The position numbers were made by a program, and so were the translations under genes. The notes beneath the pieces are model-generated. The model saw nothing but the letters and a program-made list of their open reading frames with translations. It searched no databases and had not been told where the DNA came from. A stretch of DNA of 64,000 bases from the NCBI RefSeq assembly GCF_014642635.1, contig NZ_BMIQ01000001.1, positions 806,001 through 870,000 on the forward strand, read 5' to 3'. Origin of the DNA: Aureimonas endophytica (GTDB lineage Bacteria > Pseudomonadota > Alphaproteobacteria > Rhizobiales > Rhizobiaceae). Each line of letters opens with the position of its first letter. Positions within the stretch are counted from its first letter, which is position 1. Positions 1 through 9,247 of the stretch are shown one piece after another.

Positions 1-1113
1 GAGAACGAGCGCCGAGGCGTCACCCTCCGCCGGCCGACCGAGAGCATCGACAAGGCCGGCGATGGCGCTTTCGGCGCTGGCCAGCGCGAGACGGCGCTGC
101 GGCAGATCCTCGGCGGCGCCGGCGAAGCGACCGCGCCGCTCGACCAGCGACCGGATCGCCTCGCCTTCCGCGAGCAGCGCCTCGTCGACGGTGATCGTCC
201 CGATCTCGGCGCCGAGCCGCGCGATGGCCTCGGCCACGCCCTCGCGGCGAGTTTCCAGGCGCGACTGCGCGACCATCAGGCCGGGCAGTTCCGCCGACCA
301 GTCGGCGGGCGGACGTGGCAGGCCGGCATGGCGCGCGAGATCGCGGCCGAGATCCTCCTGCTCGACCGCCAGGGGATGGGCGCGCAGCAGGCGTCGCGCG
401 CGGTCGAGCCGCGCCTTGACCTCGGCGGTCTCGGCCATCGTCGCCTCATAGGTCTCCGAGGCCCTGGCAAGGCCGGCGCGCAGACTCGCGAAGGCCGAAA
501 CGGCGGTATCGATCGCCTCGCGCTCGCCCTTCAGCTCGCGCAGGCGGTGCTTCAGCCCCGCGATCTCCGTGCTCTGCGCCTTCTTGCGGTGGATGCGCCC
601 CGCCTCTTCGCCGAGTTCGGCAAGGACCGCGCTGACCTCGGCGAGCCCGGCACTCGCGGAGAACAGCAATTCGCCGAGATCGCCCTTGCTCTGGAGAATG
701 GCGTCGCCGCCTCGTTCCAACGTCTCGTCGTCCAACGAGAACATGGTGCGATAGGCGTCGCGCGTCAGGCCCGACAGCGCGCCGGCCAGAAGGGTCTCGC
801 CGACCGGGCGCCCGCTCGGGTCGAGCAGAGAGCCGGCCCGGAGCTTGCGCCGGACGAGATCGTGCGACGCCCCGTCGAATTCGAGACAGGCCCCGACTTC
901 CATCGCCGGATAGGCATGGAGGAAATTGTAGCGGCTGCGCTCCTCGATGCCGAAGAGAAGATCGAGATAAGCGGCGAAGGCCGTCGACTTGCCCGCTTCG
1001 TTCAGGCCGTAGACGATATGGAAATCCGGTTCGCCCGGCGCCGAGGCGCCGAAATCCAGCGAGCGCTCGGTGAACTTGCCGTAGCGCGTCAGGTCGAGAC
1101 GGCGCAGGCGCAT
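1..1113 (-). CDS. YhaN-family AAA ATPase (partial, 3' end beyond window)
   Basis: SMC/Rad50-like ATPase thought to work with the neighbouring YhaO-type exonuclease in DNA end or break processing in the cytoplasm. Translating the minus strand from the ATG at 1113 gives a Walker A motif GLNEAGKST at about residues 36-44, then the family-typical stretch MFSLDDETLERGG and a charged, probably coiled-coil region. The frame stays open to base 1, so about 371 residues are visible and the Walker B half is missing. The start shares one base with the stop of the upstream exonuclease gene (TGATG), so the two are probably translationally coupled. The family assignment is good; the biochemical role is inferred from relatives. 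Confidence 0.85.
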   Translation of the reverse strand, partial: MRLRRLDLTRYGKFTERSLDFGASAPGEPDFHIVYGLNEAGKSTAFAAYLDLLFGIEERSRYNFLHAYPAMEVGACLEFDGASHDLVRRKLRAGSLLDPSGRPVGETLLAGALSGLTRDAYRTMFSLDDETLERGGDAILQSKGDLGELLFSASAGLAEVSAVLAELGEEAGRIHRKKAQSTEIAGLKHRLRELKGEREAIDTAVSAFASLRAGLARASETYEATMAETAEVKARLDRARRLLRAHPLAVEQEDLGRDLARHAGLPRPPADWSAELPGLMVAQSRLETRREGVAEAIARLGAEIGTITVDEALLAEGEAIRSLVERRGRFAGAAEDLPQRRLALASAESAIAGLVDALGRPAEGDASALVL

Positions 1114-2384
1114 CAGGCCTCCTCCGCCATGCCGCCGGCGATGAGGCGCGCGAGGACGTCGCGGCTGCCATCCTCCAGAAGACGATCGACGAAGGCCTCG
1201 AACCCGGCCTCGTCCCCGCCGCTGAAGTTGCGGATCTCGCCCGGCAGGTCCTCGCCGAGTTCCTTGACGAGCTGGCGCACCTCCTCGCGCAGGCCCGGAC
1301 TGCCGGCGATCTCCGCCCGCATGAGGGCGCCGAATTCCGTCACGGGATCGGCGCCGGAACCGCGCAGGCGATCCTCCGCCTCCCGCGTCGCGATGCCGAT
1401 CTTCTCGATCCAGACCTTGCCGATGCCCTCGGCCTGCCGTTCCGCCTCGGCGAGCATCAGGTCGAGATCGCGATGCAGCTGCCAGGACAGGGGCGTCGCG
1501 CCGGTGAGCGTCAGCCGGGCGACGAGATGCGGCGAGGCCGCCCCGGTGCGGGCCTTGGCCAGAGCCCGGCCCACCGCGTCCACCGCCTCGCGCCAGGTCG
1601 CCGACCCCGAAAGATCGACCTCGACCCGGCCGAATTCGGCGATGCTGGTGCGCCGCTCCTCGACCGCGATCGTGCCGTCGTCTCCCACCGTCACCAGCGA
1701 GACGGTCTTGGCGCCGGCCTCGTTGATGTCGCGGCCCTGCGGAATGCCGGGCATCACCACCGTCGTCGCGCCGCGATGCTCGGCGCGCTGGTGGATATGG
1801 CCGAGCGCCCAGTAGCGGAAGCCGTGCTTTTGCAGATCGGCGAGGCTGACCGGCGCGTAGACGTCGTGGCCGAGCGCGCCGCCGAGGCTCGTATGCATGA
1901 TGCCGATATTCACGGCGTCCGGCACCGGCGGCCGGTAGCCGGGCAGAAGGCTGTCCGGCGCCTGCGGCTTGGCGAAGCTCATGCCGTGGATGACGATGTC
2001 GCGGCCGCCCGCGTCGCGGACCACCGCCTCGGCCCGCCCGCCGAACACCCTCACGGAGGGCGGCAGCTGCAATTCGCGCGTGATCTTCGACAGGGAATCG
2101 TGGTTGCCGCGCACCTTGAAGACGGCGATCCCGGCCGCGTGGAGGCGCGCCATCTCGCCGGCGAGAAAACGGGCCGTCTTCATCGAGGTCTGGTCGCCGT
2201 CATAGAGATCGCCCGCGACGATCAGCGCGTCCACCCGCTCCTCCAGGCAGAGATCGACGATCGCGACCAGCGCCTGGCGCGTCGCATCGCCGATCAGCGC
2301 GGCGAGATCCGGATTGCGCAGCGACAGCGAGCGGAGCGGCGAATCGAGATGGATGTCGGCGGTATGGACGAAACGGAACGGCAT
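1113..2384 (-). CDS. YhaO-type metallophosphoesterase / DNA repair exonuclease
   Basis: Calcineurin-like nuclease of the SbcD/Mre11/YhaO type, expected to cut DNA ends with Mn2+ as cofactor. From the ATG at 2384 the protein is 423 residues and begins MPFRFVHTADIHLDSP. Metal-binding motifs are visible: D10-x-H12, GDLYD at 58-62, GNHD at 93-96 and a later GHIH. The frame also has a GTG at 2420, but that adds 12 residues that the family does not have, so I prefer 2384. It is followed with a one-base overlap by the YhaN-like ATPase, the normal nuclease/ATPase pair. Confidence 0.87.
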   Translation of the reverse strand: MPFRFVHTADIHLDSPLRSLSLRNPDLAALIGDATRQALVAIVDLCLEERVDALIVAGDLYDGDQTSMKTARFLAGEMARLHAAGIAVFKVRGNHDSLSKITRELQLPPSVRVFGGRAEAVVRDAGGRDIVIHGMSFAKPQAPDSLLPGYRPPVPDAVNIGIMHTSLGGALGHDVYAPVSLADLQKHGFRYWALGHIHQRAEHRGATTVVMPGIPQGRDINEAGAKTVSLVTVGDDGTIAVEERRTSIAEFGRVEVDLSGSATWREAVDAVGRALAKARTGAASPHLVARLTLTGATPLSWQLHRDLDLMLAEAERQAEGIGKVWIEKIGIATREAEDRLRGSGADPVTEFGALMRAEIAGSPGLREEVRQLVKELGEDLPGEIRNFSGGDEAGFEAFVDRLLEDGSRDVLARLIAGGMAEEA

Positions 2385-2495
2385 GAAATCTCGGGTCACG
2401 AAACCGGCAGACTCATGCACCCCGCCGCCCGCCGGCGCAAGGCGAGGCAGGCTCGTGAAGGAAAATCGTCCTATCCGTGCGACGAAGCCGCGGTC

Positions 2496-3539
<1,044 letters not shown>

Positions 3540-3657
3540 GACGCCCTGCCCTCCTTCGAGCCGTTCGACGCCGGCCGCCCGTGAAGGGCTATGCCATCGG
3601 ACGAGTGCCTTTCAACGGCGCGGAGGATTTTCTTGCGCGATCGCCGCCGACCGTGGA

Positions 3658-3713
3658 CTAAATTTCCGCCATTCCGCCCAGCATTTAGGCACGAGGCTCT
3701 ATCTATAAATGCC
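3658..3713. promoter_or_regulatory. AT-rich dyad cluster upstream of metQ
   Basis: In an otherwise GC-rich gap, CTAAAT (3658-3663) faces ATTTAG (3683-3688), and GCATTTA (3681-3687) faces TAAATGC (3706-3712) across 18 bases. Related half-sites this close together, between two divergent promoters, look like an operator for a sulfur or methionine regulator. No regulator gene is adjacent and the protein is unknown. I compared it with the SAM-II riboswitch and saw no match. Confidence 0.4.
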
Positions 3714-3787
3714 GTAGACATTAGCCTTGGCGATGACGGGCGGCCCGCCGTCCGCGTGTTTCGACCTTCTTCCATCGAGTGCTTGCC

Positions 3788-4618
3788 ATGCGCCTTGCAG
3801 CTTCCGCCCCGTCCCGCAGCCGCCGTACCGTCCTCGCCCTCATGGTCGCCGCCCTGCCGCTGGCCGGCCTCGGCCTGTCGGCCGCGCAGGCGGAGACGAA
3901 GAGCATCAAGGTCGGCATCATGAGCGGCGAGGACGAGGATGTCTGGCGCGTCGTGACGGCGGAGGCCGCCAAGAAGGACCTCAAGATCGAGACCGTCGTC
4001 TTCAACGACTACACCCAGCCGAACGAGGCACTGGAGAATGGCGAGATCGACGCCAATGCCTTCCAGCACCAGCCTTATCTCGACAACCAGATCAAGACCA
4101 ACGGCTATCATATCGTCAATGCGGGCTTCACCGCCGTCTGGCCGATCGGCCTTTATTCCCGCAAGGCCCATTCCGTGGCGGAGATCCAGGAGGGCGCCGT
4201 GATCGGCGTGCCGAACGATCCCTCGAACGAGGGCCGCGCCCTGAAGCTTCTCGAACGCGAGGGCGTGATCAAGCTGAAGTCCGGCACCGGCATCCTGGCG
4301 ACGATCGCCGATATCGAGAGCAATCCGAAGAAGGTCGAGATCAAGGAACTCGATGCCGGTGTCGTCGGCCGGGCGATCGACGATCTCGACGCCGCCGTCG
4401 TCAACACCGACTGGGCGCTGAAGGCGGGCCTCGACGCCGAGAAGGACCGCATCGCCCAGGAGCCGATCGCCGACAATCCCTATCGCAACTTCATCGCGGT
4501 GAAGGCCGGCAGCGAGAACGAGCCCTGGGTGAAGGCGCTGGTCGCGGCCTATCAGAATCCGGTCGTGAAGGTGGAGTTCGACCGCGTCTACAAGGGCACG
4601 GGCCTGGCGGCCTACTGA
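3788..4618 (+). CDS. metQ: MetQ/NlpA-family substrate-binding protein
   Basis: Periplasmic binding protein of the methionine (MetNIQ) importer family, 276 residues. Residues 1-35 form a signal peptide (RSRR, then a hydrophobic core, cleavage expected after AAQA). The mature part carries the NlpA-type segments FNDYTQPN and DANAFQHQPYL. There is no lipobox cysteine, so it is probably a soluble periplasmic protein rather than the usual lipoprotein. A GTG at 3779 is also in frame; the ATG at 3788 gives the better signal peptide. It heads an operon with metN and metI. Other substrates (D-methionine, methionine sulfoxide or S-alkyl cysteines) are possible. Confidence 0.88.
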   Translation: MRLAASAPSRSRRTVLALMVAALPLAGLGLSAAQAETKSIKVGIMSGEDEDVWRVVTAEAAKKDLKIETVVFNDYTQPNEALENGEIDANAFQHQPYLDNQIKTNGYHIVNAGFTAVWPIGLYSRKAHSVAEIQEGAVIGVPNDPSNEGRALKLLEREGVIKLKSGTGILATIADIESNPKKVEIKELDAGVVGRAIDDLDAAVVNTDWALKAGLDAEKDRIAQEPIADNPYRNFIAVKAGSENEPWVKALVAAYQNPVVKVEFDRVYKGTGLAAY

Positions 4619-4719
4619 TCCCGCCCCATCCTTTCGAAAGGACATGAGCTGCGGCGTCGGCCCGGGCAACCCGGCCGCGCCGTCCCGTTTCGGAGACCTG
4701 TCGGATCGCCGCGCCCATC

Positions 4720-5784
4720 ATGAATCAGCATGTTCCCACCGCGAGGCTCGAAGCGGATGTCGCGCCCGCGTCCGAGATCGTCCGCCTCGTCGATGTCCGG
4801 CGCCGCTTCGGCGCGACGCAGGCGCTCGGCGGCATCTCGCTCGGCGTCGCCAAGGGCGAGATCCTCGGCATCATCGGCCGCTCGGGCGCCGGCAAGTCCA
4901 CCCTCATCCGCTGCCTGAACGGGCTGGAGCGGCCAGACAGCGGCCGGATCGAGATCGAGGGCCGCGACATCGCCGGGCTGGCCGAGGCCGAATTGCAGCC
5001 GTTGCGCCGCCGCGTCGGCATGGTGTTCCAGCATTTCAACCTCCTCGCCGCCAAGACGGTGGCGGAGAATGTCGGCCTGCCCCTGAAGATCGCCGGCGAG
5101 GCGAAGGCGAAGCGGGCGACGCGCGTCGCCGAGCTTCTCGATCTCGTCGGCCTCGCCGAGAAGGCGGAGGCTTATCCGGCACAGCTTTCCGGCGGCCAGA
5201 AGCAGCGCGTCGGCATCGCGCGGGCGCTCGCCGCCCATCCTGCCCTCCTCCTGTCGGACGAGGCGACCTCCGCCCTCGATCCCGAGACGACGCGCCAGAT
5301 CCTGGCGCTCCTGAAGGATATCAACCGCCGGCTCGGCGTCACCATCGTCCTCATCACGCATGAGATGGAGGTGGTGCGCGCTATCGCCGACCGCGTCGCG
5401 GTGATCGAGGCGGGGCGGATCGTGGAGGAAGGTCCGGTCTGGCGCGTCTTCGCGCGGCCGGAGACGGACCTGACACGCAGCCTCCTCGCCGGCATCCGCC
5501 CCGAACTGCCGGCCGAAATCGCCGGCCGGCTGTCGCCGGCGCCCGGCGCCTTCGCGGTGGTCCGGGCCGATCTCGTCGGCGCGGGCGCGGGCACGCTTCT
5601 CGGCGATCTCGCGGCCGCGACGGGCCGGACGGCCGAACTCCTCCATGGCGGCATCGACCAGATCCAGGGCCGGCCGGTGGCGAGCCTCTTCCTGAAGATT
5701 CCCGCCCAAGGGGAAAGCCTGGCGGAGGCGCGGCGCGTCCTCGACGCGCGCGGCGGCACGACGGAGGTGCTCGGCTATGTCTGA
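4720..5784 (+). CDS. metN: Methionine ABC transporter ATP-binding protein MetN
   Basis: ATPase of the MetNIQ importer, 354 residues, cytoplasmic face of the inner membrane. Walker A GRSGAGKS is at 53-60, the Q-loop sits in MVFQHFN (101-107), the signature LSGGQ at 156-160 and Walker B LLLSDE at 176-181. The C-terminal 75 or so residues form the NIL domain, which in E. coli MetN binds methionine and inhibits uptake, so feedback control is likely. It begins about 100 bases after metQ and overlaps metI by 8 bases. Confidence 0.93.
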   Translation: MNQHVPTARLEADVAPASEIVRLVDVRRRFGATQALGGISLGVAKGEILGIIGRSGAGKSTLIRCLNGLERPDSGRIEIEGRDIAGLAEAELQPLRRRVGMVFQHFNLLAAKTVAENVGLPLKIAGEAKAKRATRVAELLDLVGLAEKAEAYPAQLSGGQKQRVGIARALAAHPALLLSDEATSALDPETTRQILALLKDINRRLGVTIVLITHEMEVVRAIADRVAVIEAGRIVEEGPVWRVFARPETDLTRSLLAGIRPELPAEIAGRLSPAPGAFAVVRADLVGAGAGTLLGDLAAATGRTAELLHGGIDQIQGRPVASLFLKIPAQGESLAEARRVLDARGGTTEVLGYV

Positions 5785-6430
5785 GACGATGATCCGCCTG
5801 CTGCTGCGCTCGATCTGGGAAACGATCCTGATGACGGCGGCGTCCGGCGCCATCTCGCTCGTCGTCGGCCTGCCGCTCGGGCTGCTGCTCGTCGCGACAA
5901 CCAAGGGAGGCTTCGCCGAGAACCGCGTCGTCAACGGCGTGCTCGGCGCCGTGATCAACGGCTTCCGCTCCGTGCCCTTCATCATCCTTCTCGTCGCGCT
6001 GATCCCGGTGACGCGCCTCATCGTCGGCACCTCGCTCGGCACGGCGGCGGCCATCGTGCCGCTGGCGATCGCGGCGACGCCCTATTACGCGCGCATCGCC
6101 GAGGTCTCGCTGCGCGAGGTCGATCCCGGCCTTGTCGAGGCGGTGCGAGCGATGGGCGGCAATCGCTGGCACATCGTGCGCGAGGTGCTGGTGCCCGAAG
6201 CCCTGCCCGGCATCGCGGCCGGCTTCACCGTCACCCTCGTCACGCTGGTCGGCGCCTCGGCCATGGCGGGCGCGATCGGCGCAGGCGGCCTCGGCGATCT
6301 CGCCATCCGCTACGGCTATCAGCGGTTCGAGACCGGCGTGATGATCGCGGTCGTCGCCGTGCTGATCGTGCTCGTCTGCGCCCTGCAATGGGTGGGTGAC
6401 CGCGTCACCGCCCGGCTCGATCACCGGTAG
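5777..6430 (+). CDS. metI: Methionine ABC transporter permease MetI
   Basis: Inner-membrane permease of the MetNIQ importer, 217 residues with about five hydrophobic segments. The cytoplasmic EAA loop that contacts the ATPase is visible as VEAVRAMGGNRWHIVREVL. The length matches the family (about 217 in E. coli). It overlaps the end of metN by 8 bases, which indicates coupled translation, and lies 51 bases before the monooxygenase ATG. Confidence 0.93.
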   Translation: MSETMIRLLLRSIWETILMTAASGAISLVVGLPLGLLLVATTKGGFAENRVVNGVLGAVINGFRSVPFIILLVALIPVTRLIVGTSLGTAAAIVPLAIAATPYYARIAEVSLREVDPGLVEAVRAMGGNRWHIVREVLVPEALPGIAAGFTVTLVTLVGASAMAGAIGAGGLGDLAIRYGYQRFETGVMIAVVAVLIVLVCALQWVGDRVTARLDHR

Positions 6431-6481
6431 GCGCCGGCGGGCCGGACCTTACATCCGTTTCGAATTCCATTGCCGGAGACG

Positions 6482-7816
6482 ATGGCCGTGGTCAGACAGT
6501 TGAAGCTCGGCGCCTTCATGCGCCCGGTCAGCATCCATACCGGTGCCTGGCGCTATCCGGGTGCCTGGCGCGACGCCAATTTCAGCTTCCCGCGGCTCAA
6601 ATATCTCGCCGGGCGGCTGGAGGCGGCGCGCTTCGACGCCTTCTTCATGGCCGACCACCTGGCCGTCCTCAACATGTCCACCGAAGCGCTGCGCCGCAGC
6701 CATACGGTGACCTCCTTCGAGCCCTTCACGCTCCTCTCGGCGCTCGCCGCCGTCACGAGCCGCATCGGCCTCGTCGCCACCGCCTCGACCAGCTTCGAGG
6801 CGCCCTATCACGTCGCGCGCCGCTTCGCCTCGCTCGACCATCTGAGCGAGGGTCGCGCCGGCTGGAACATCGTCACCACGTCCAATCCCGACGCCGCGCT
6901 GAATTTCGGCCTGGAGGACCATCTGGATCACGACGAGCGCTATGCCCGGGCGCGCGAGTTCTACGACGTCGTCACCGGCCTTTGGGACAGCTTCGCCGAC
7001 GACGCCTTTCCGCGCGACCCGGAGAGCGGCACCTATGTCGAGCCGGAGCGGATGCGGGCGCTCGACCATGCCGGCAGGTTCTACCGGGTGCGCGGGCCCC
7101 TCAATATCGCGCGCCCCGTCCAGGGCTGGCCGGTGATCGTCCAGGCGGGGGCCTCCGAGGCCGGCCGCCAGCTCGCCGCCGAGACGGCGGAAGTCGTCTT
7201 CGCCGCGCCGAACGGCCTTTTCGACGGCCGGGAACTCTATGCGGACATCAAGGCGCGCATGGCGCGGCTCGGCCGCGATCCCGATCATCTGAAGATCCTG
7301 CCCGGCGCCTTCGTCGTCGTCGGCGACACCGAATCGGAGGCGCGGGAGAAGCGCGCCCGTCTCGACAGTCTCGTCCATTACGAGAATGCCATCGGCTCGC
7401 TCTCCATCGCGCTCGGCCACGACGCGCGCGGCTTCGATCCCGACGGGCCGCTGCCGGAGATCCCGGAAAGCAACGCCTCGAAGAGCGGGCGGCAGAAGAC
7501 CATCGATCTCGCCCGCCGCGAGAACCTCACCGTGCGCCAGCTGGCGCAGCGGCTCGGCGGCTATGGCGGCCTCTCCTTCGTCGGCACGCCGGCGACCATC
7601 GCCGACGCGATGCAGGAATGGCTGGAGACCGGCGGCTCGGACGGCTTCAACGTGATGTTCCCCTATCTGCCGGGCGGGTTGGACGATTTCGTCGACAAGG
7701 TCGTGCCGGAACTGCAACGGCGCGGCATCTTCCGCCGCGACTACGAGGGCCGGACGCTGCGCGACCATCTCGGCCTGCCCCGCCCCGCCAATCGCTTCTT
7801 TCCCAGCGGAGCCTGA
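6482..7816 (+). CDS. FMN-dependent monooxygenase (NtaA/SnaA/DszA type)
   Basis: Flavin-dependent, luciferase-like monooxygenase of 444 residues that would use FMNH2 and O2. Family features include FMADHLAVLN near the N terminus, the segment RAGWNIVTTSNP and a C-terminal LPGGLDDFVDKVVPELQRRG. The ATG at 6482 follows a good ribosome site (GGAGA); a TTG at 6470 is less likely. Relatives cleave C-N or C-S bonds, for example DszA, NtaA and Bacillus YxeK, which acts on S-(2-succino)cysteine derivatives. Its place between a MetQNI importer and transsulfuration enzymes suggests an organosulfur substrate; that is inference. No flavin reductase is in the operon. Confidence 0.86.
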   Translation: MAVVRQLKLGAFMRPVSIHTGAWRYPGAWRDANFSFPRLKYLAGRLEAARFDAFFMADHLAVLNMSTEALRRSHTVTSFEPFTLLSALAAVTSRIGLVATASTSFEAPYHVARRFASLDHLSEGRAGWNIVTTSNPDAALNFGLEDHLDHDERYARAREFYDVVTGLWDSFADDAFPRDPESGTYVEPERMRALDHAGRFYRVRGPLNIARPVQGWPVIVQAGASEAGRQLAAETAEVVFAAPNGLFDGRELYADIKARMARLGRDPDHLKILPGAFVVVGDTESEAREKRARLDSLVHYENAIGSLSIALGHDARGFDPDGPLPEIPESNASKSGRQKTIDLARRENLTVRQLAQRLGGYGGLSFVGTPATIADAMQEWLETGGSDGFNVMFPYLPGGLDDFVDKVVPELQRRGIFRRDYEGRTLRDHLGLPRPANRFFPSGA

Positions 7817-7822
7817 CCCGCG

Positions 7823-9247
7823 ATGTCCGACGCCCCTCGCCCCGCGGAACCTCCTCGGATCGATCGCCTCGCCCCGGTCGTCGGCTCGGTGCTCGACCTC
7901 ATCGGCCGCACGCCGATGGTGGAACTGAAGAAATTCGACACCGGCCGCTGCCGGCTCTTCCTCAAGCTGGAGAGCCAGAATCCCGGCGGCTCGATCAAGG
8001 ACCGCATCGCCGTCTCGATGATCGCCGATGCCGAACGGACCGGCCGGCTGAAGCCGGGCGGCACGATTGTCGAGGCGACGGCCGGCAATACCGGCCTCGG
8101 CCTTGCCCAGGTCGGCATTCCGAAGGGCTATCGCATCGTCCTCGTCGTGCCCGACAAGATGTCGCGCGAGAAGGTGCAGCACCTGCGCGCCCTCGGCGCC
8201 GAGGTGCATCTGACGCGCTCCGATGTCGGCAAGGGCCATCCCGAATATTATTCGGACATGGCGGCGCGGATCGCGCGGGAAACGCCCGGCGCCTTCCATG
8301 TCGACCAGTTCGCCAATCCCGCCAATCCGCTGGCGCATGAGGAGACGACGGGGCCGGAGCTCTGGCAGCAGCTCGGCGGCGATATCGACGCGGTGGTCGT
8401 CGGCGTCGGCTCGGGCGGCACGCTGACCGGTCTCGGCCGCTTCTTCGCCCGCCTGTCGCCGAAGACCGAGATGGTGCTGGCCGATCCCGCCGGCTCGGTG
8501 CTCGCCCCCTTCGTCAAGACCGGTCGCCTGGAAGAGGCCGGCAGCTGGACGGTGGAAGGGATCGGCGAGGATTTCGTGCCGCCGAACGCCGATCTCTCGC
8601 TGGTGAGGAAGGCCTATTCGATCACCGACAAGCAGAGCATGCTGGCGGTGCGCGACCTCCTGGCGCGCGAGGGCATTCTCGCCGGTTCCTCGTCGGGCAC
8701 GCTCCTTTCAGCGGCTCTGCGCTATTGCCGCGAGCAGACCGAGCCGAAGCGGGTCGTCACCTTCGTCTGCGATTCCGGCAACAAATATCTGTCGAAGGTC
8801 TTCGACGATGTCTGGCTCGCCGAACAGGGCCTCGCCGAGCGCGAGCAGCATGGCGACCTCACCGACATCGTCGCCCGCTCGCACCGGCTCGGCCAGACGA
8901 TCATCGTCTCGCCGACCGACAGCCTGCTCGACGCCTATGGCCGCATGCGCCGGGCCGACGTCTCGCAGCTTCCCGTCCTGGCGGATGGCCGCCTCGTCGG
9001 CATCATCGACGAGGGCGACATCCTCTCCCATGTCGAGGGCCCCTACGAGGGACGCTGGGACCGCTTCAACGCGCCGGTCTCGAAGGCCATGACGCGCGAC
9101 GTCCACACGCTCCAGGCGAGGCAGACGCTGGACGCGCTGCTGCCGGTCTTCGACCGGAACGAGGTGGCGATCGTCATGGACGGCGACAGCTTCTTCGGCC
9201 TCGTCACCCGCATCGATCTCATCAATCACCTGAGGCGCGCCCGATGA
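7823..9247 (+). CDS. Cystathionine beta-synthase
   Basis: PLP enzyme joining serine (or an activated serine) and homocysteine into cystathionine, 474 residues. The fold-type II domain has the PLP lysine in GGSIKD (K59), TAGNTG at 87-92 and a later GSGGT loop. Two CBS domains follow (roughly 345-400 and 410-470), as in full-length cystathionine beta-synthases rather than plain cysteine synthases. It starts 6 bases after the monooxygenase and overlaps the next gene (ATGA), so the three genes form one translation block. It performs the first step of reverse transsulfuration. Confidence 0.88.
   Translation: MSDAPRPAEPPRIDRLAPVVGSVLDLIGRTPMVELKKFDTGRCRLFLKLESQNPGGSIKDRIAVSMIADAERTGRLKPGGTIVEATAGNTGLGLAQVGIPKGYRIVLVVPDKMSREKVQHLRALGAEVHLTRSDVGKGHPEYYSDMAARIARETPGAFHVDQFANPANPLAHEETTGPELWQQLGGDIDAVVVGVGSGGTLTGLGRFFARLSPKTEMVLADPAGSVLAPFVKTGRLEEAGSWTVEGIGEDFVPPNADLSLVRKAYSITDKQSMLAVRDLLAREGILAGSSSGTLLSAALRYCREQTEPKRVVTFVCDSGNKYLSKVFDDVWLAEQGLAEREQHGDLTDIVARSHRLGQTIIVSPTDSLLDAYGRMRRADVSQLPVLADGRLVGIIDEGDILSHVEGPYEGRWDRFNAPVSKAMTRDVHTLQARQTLDALLPVFDRNEVAIVMDGDSFFGLVTRIDLINHLRRAR

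Noticed and set aside
3600-3787. Possible SAM-II riboswitch ahead of metQ
   Set aside because: I compared the remembered consensus and could not match its stem-pseudoknot elements; only simple dyads are present.
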